Source of the DNA: an uncultured Rhodospirillales bacterium
GTDB taxonomy: Bacteria > Pseudomonadota > Alphaproteobacteria > Acetobacterales > Acetobacteraceae
Direction of reading: 5' to 3'
DNA length: 5,996 nt
Assembly: GCA_903932545.1 (NCBI GenBank)
Contig: CAIZGT010000690.1
Coordinates: forward strand, 1-5,996
A program made the translations under genes and the position numbers. This document shows positions 5,135 through 5,996 of this stretch, piece by piece; position 1 is the first letter of the stretch; every line of letters starts with the position of its first letter. A model generated the notes under the pieces. It was not told the origin of the DNA and did no database searches. It saw only the letters and a list, made by a program, of their open reading frames with translations.

Positions 5135-5910
5135 TCAGCCGCCGCGCTCTGCTCGCAGCCCCCGCCTTGCTGGCGGCGGGCGGCGCACAAGCGGCGCTTC
5201 CGCAGGCGGCGGTCCCTCTGGCGGCAGTCCCTCTGGCGGCAACGGCGATTTCACGGCTGCAAACCCCGTGGTGGAAAGCCCGCCATGAGGCCAAGCTGCG
5301 CGAAATCGTCGGCGCGCATCCGCAACTCGTGTGGCTGGGTGATTCGATCACCCAGAACTTCGAGCGTGATGGGCCAGAAGCATATCAACATTACCAGCCG
5401 GTTTGGCAGCGTCATTACGGTGCAATGAGCGGGCTTAATCTCGGTTTCTCCGGTGATGCCACCTGCCACCTGCTGTGGCGCATGCGTAACGGCGAGGTGG
5501 CGGGGCTTTCACCAAAAGCCGCTGTTATCCTCATCGGCGCGAATAATCTCGGCAGACTGCATTGGTCCGCCGAAGACAGCGTGGCTGGCATTGCCGCCGT
5601 GGTGGCCGAAACCCGCCGCACGATGCCGCACTCCAAAATCCTGCTGCTCGGCGTTCTACCGTGCGGTCGCGGCCCCTGGGTGGAGCAAACCACGCTTGAA
5701 ATCAACGCCAGCCTCGCCGCCCGGAATTGGGGCGAAAATCTGCGATATCAAGATGTTGGCGGCCTGTTTCGCCATAACGGGCTGCTGGATACCAGCTTGT
5801 TTTATGACCCACAACTCAAGCCCGCAGAGCCCGCGCTGCACCCCACGCCACAAGGCATGGAATTGATCGCTGAAGCGATTGCACCAAATTTGAAGGCATT
5901 GATGTCGTAA
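5131..5910 (+). CDS. Secreted SGNH/GDSL hydrolase-like protein (PAF-acetylhydrolase-like)
   Basis: A 259-residue protein if started at TTG 5131, which overlaps the uppP stop as TTGA. This start gives ISRRALLAAPALLAAGGAQA, a good signal peptide with a twin-arginine-like SRRALL (residues 3-8) and AQA cleavage at about 19-21. An ATG at 5056 would add 25 residues buried in uppP. SGNH blocks are clear: GDSIT with nucleophile Ser72 (70-74), GFSGD (105-109), GANN (136-139) and His237 in LHPTPQGM. The GxNN form and the GFSGD-x-LWRMRNGE layout resemble PAF-acetylhydrolase-type members. The family cleaves ester or acetyl groups from lipids or glycans; the substrate here is unknown. The residue three before His237 is Pro234, not the usual catalytic Asp; Glu233 is next to it. 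A 15-bp tandem repeat lies just after the signal peptide. Position after uppP suggests an envelope role, which is inference. Confidence 0.85.
   Translation: MISRRALLAAPALLAAGGAQAALPQAAVPLAAVPLAATAISRLQTPWWKARHEAKLREIVGAHPQLVWLGDSITQNFERDGPEAYQHYQPVWQRHYGAMSGLNLGFSGDATCHLLWRMRNGEVAGLSPKAAVILIGANNLGRLHWSAEDSVAGIAAVVAETRRTMPHSKILLLGVLPCGRGPWVEQTTLEINASLAARNWGENLRYQDVGGLFRHNGLLDTSLFYDPQLKPAEPALHPTPQGMELIAEAIAPNLKALMS
5212..5241 (+). repeat. Two perfect 15-bp tandem copies inside the SGNH gene
   Basis: The unit GTCCCTCTGGCGGCA occurs twice without mismatch (5212-5226 and 5227-5241), in frame, encoding VPLAA twice within AAVPLAAVPLAA (residues 26-37). It sits in the low-complexity linker between the signal peptide and the folded domain. 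Because the unit is a multiple of three, copy changes would lengthen or shorten the linker without a frameshift. Confidence 0.9.
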
Positions 5911-5996
5911 GCATTTTGAACTCCCCCACCGTTTTAATTGACAGATAAGTTTCATGGTGATGTCATAAAAACGTCATATTTCAACTTGGTGGGGAG
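5911..5996. other. Right-edge intergenic region with a long-range inverted repeat
   Basis: No gene is seen in these 86 bases. Besides the Pho-box-like array, CTCCCCCACC (5921-5930) is complementary, with one extra C, to GGTGGGGAG (5988-5996), and a TTGA/TCAA pair inside (5938-5941 and 5981-5984) can extend the match. The arms enclose the Pho-box-like array. The right arm touches the window edge, so its true length is unknown. Confidence 0.4.
5949..5977 (+). promoter_or_regulatory. PhoB-box-like array: three heptamers at an 11-bp period
   Basis: GTTTCAT (5949-5955), ATGTCAT (5960-5966) and ACGTCAT (5971-5977) are direct repeats separated by 4-bp spacers GGTG and AAAA, so TCAT recurs every 11 bp. 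The established PhoB box is two 7-bp repeats close to CTGTCAT with a 4-bp A/T-rich spacer. The second and third heptamers match it at 6 and 5 of 7 positions. It reads in the + direction, 38 bp past the SGNH stop, so the controlled gene should start beyond the right edge. No good -10 is visible in the 19 bases that remain. Confidence 0.6.

Overview
The window is a compact, housekeeping-type stretch of a fairly GC-rich alphaproteobacterial chromosome. The protein flavour (a DUF3297 protein, a PheC-like periplasmic dehydratase, a glycosyltransferase-type fragment and a PAF-acetylhydrolase-like SGNH protein of the kind I recall from Acetobacteraceae) suggests Rhodospirillales/Acetobacteraceae. That placement is inference from remembered family resemblance, not from a search. 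I see no rRNA or tRNA gene, insertion sequence, CRISPR array or phage gene.

Left part (1-1546): the 3' end of a cardiolipin-synthase-type phospholipase D gene, about 125 bp of apparently empty spacer, then a short-chain dehydrogenase/reductase gene on the + strand. This gene meets a small DUF3297 gene tail to tail with 5 bp between the stops. The DUF3297 gene lies 66 bp downstream of a pheC-like gene for a secreted cyclohexadienyl (prephenate/arogenate) dehydratase, so the two are probably one minus-strand transcript. The pheC-like start is best read as a TTG codon behind a perfect AGGAGGT.

Middle part (2387-4029): a 118-bp divergent spacer separates pheC from an orphan 379-residue + strand gene. 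That protein joins an N-terminal beta-rich domain to what looks like only the N-terminal Rossmann half of a GT4-type glycosyltransferase. It ends inside the convergent arfB gene (ribosome-rescue peptidyl-tRNA hydrolase), with a 32-bp coding overlap.

Right part (4030-5996): arfB is divergent from a three-gene envelope/metal cluster. This runs from a 65-residue HMA metallochaperone-like protein, through uppP (undecaprenyl-diphosphatase) 4 nt later, to a secreted SGNH hydrolase-like protein whose TTG start overlaps the uppP stop as TTGA. A sigma70-type promoter candidate lies in front. The right edge carries a striking PhoB-box-like element: three heptamers ending in TCAT at an exact 11-bp period. 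It points to a gene beyond the window that may be phosphate-starvation controlled.

I found no convincing undescribed multi-gene system. The items most worth a second look are the Pho-box array, the half-glycosyltransferase orphan, the SGNH protein lacking the usual DxxH aspartate, and the tight hma-uppP-SGNH arrangement.
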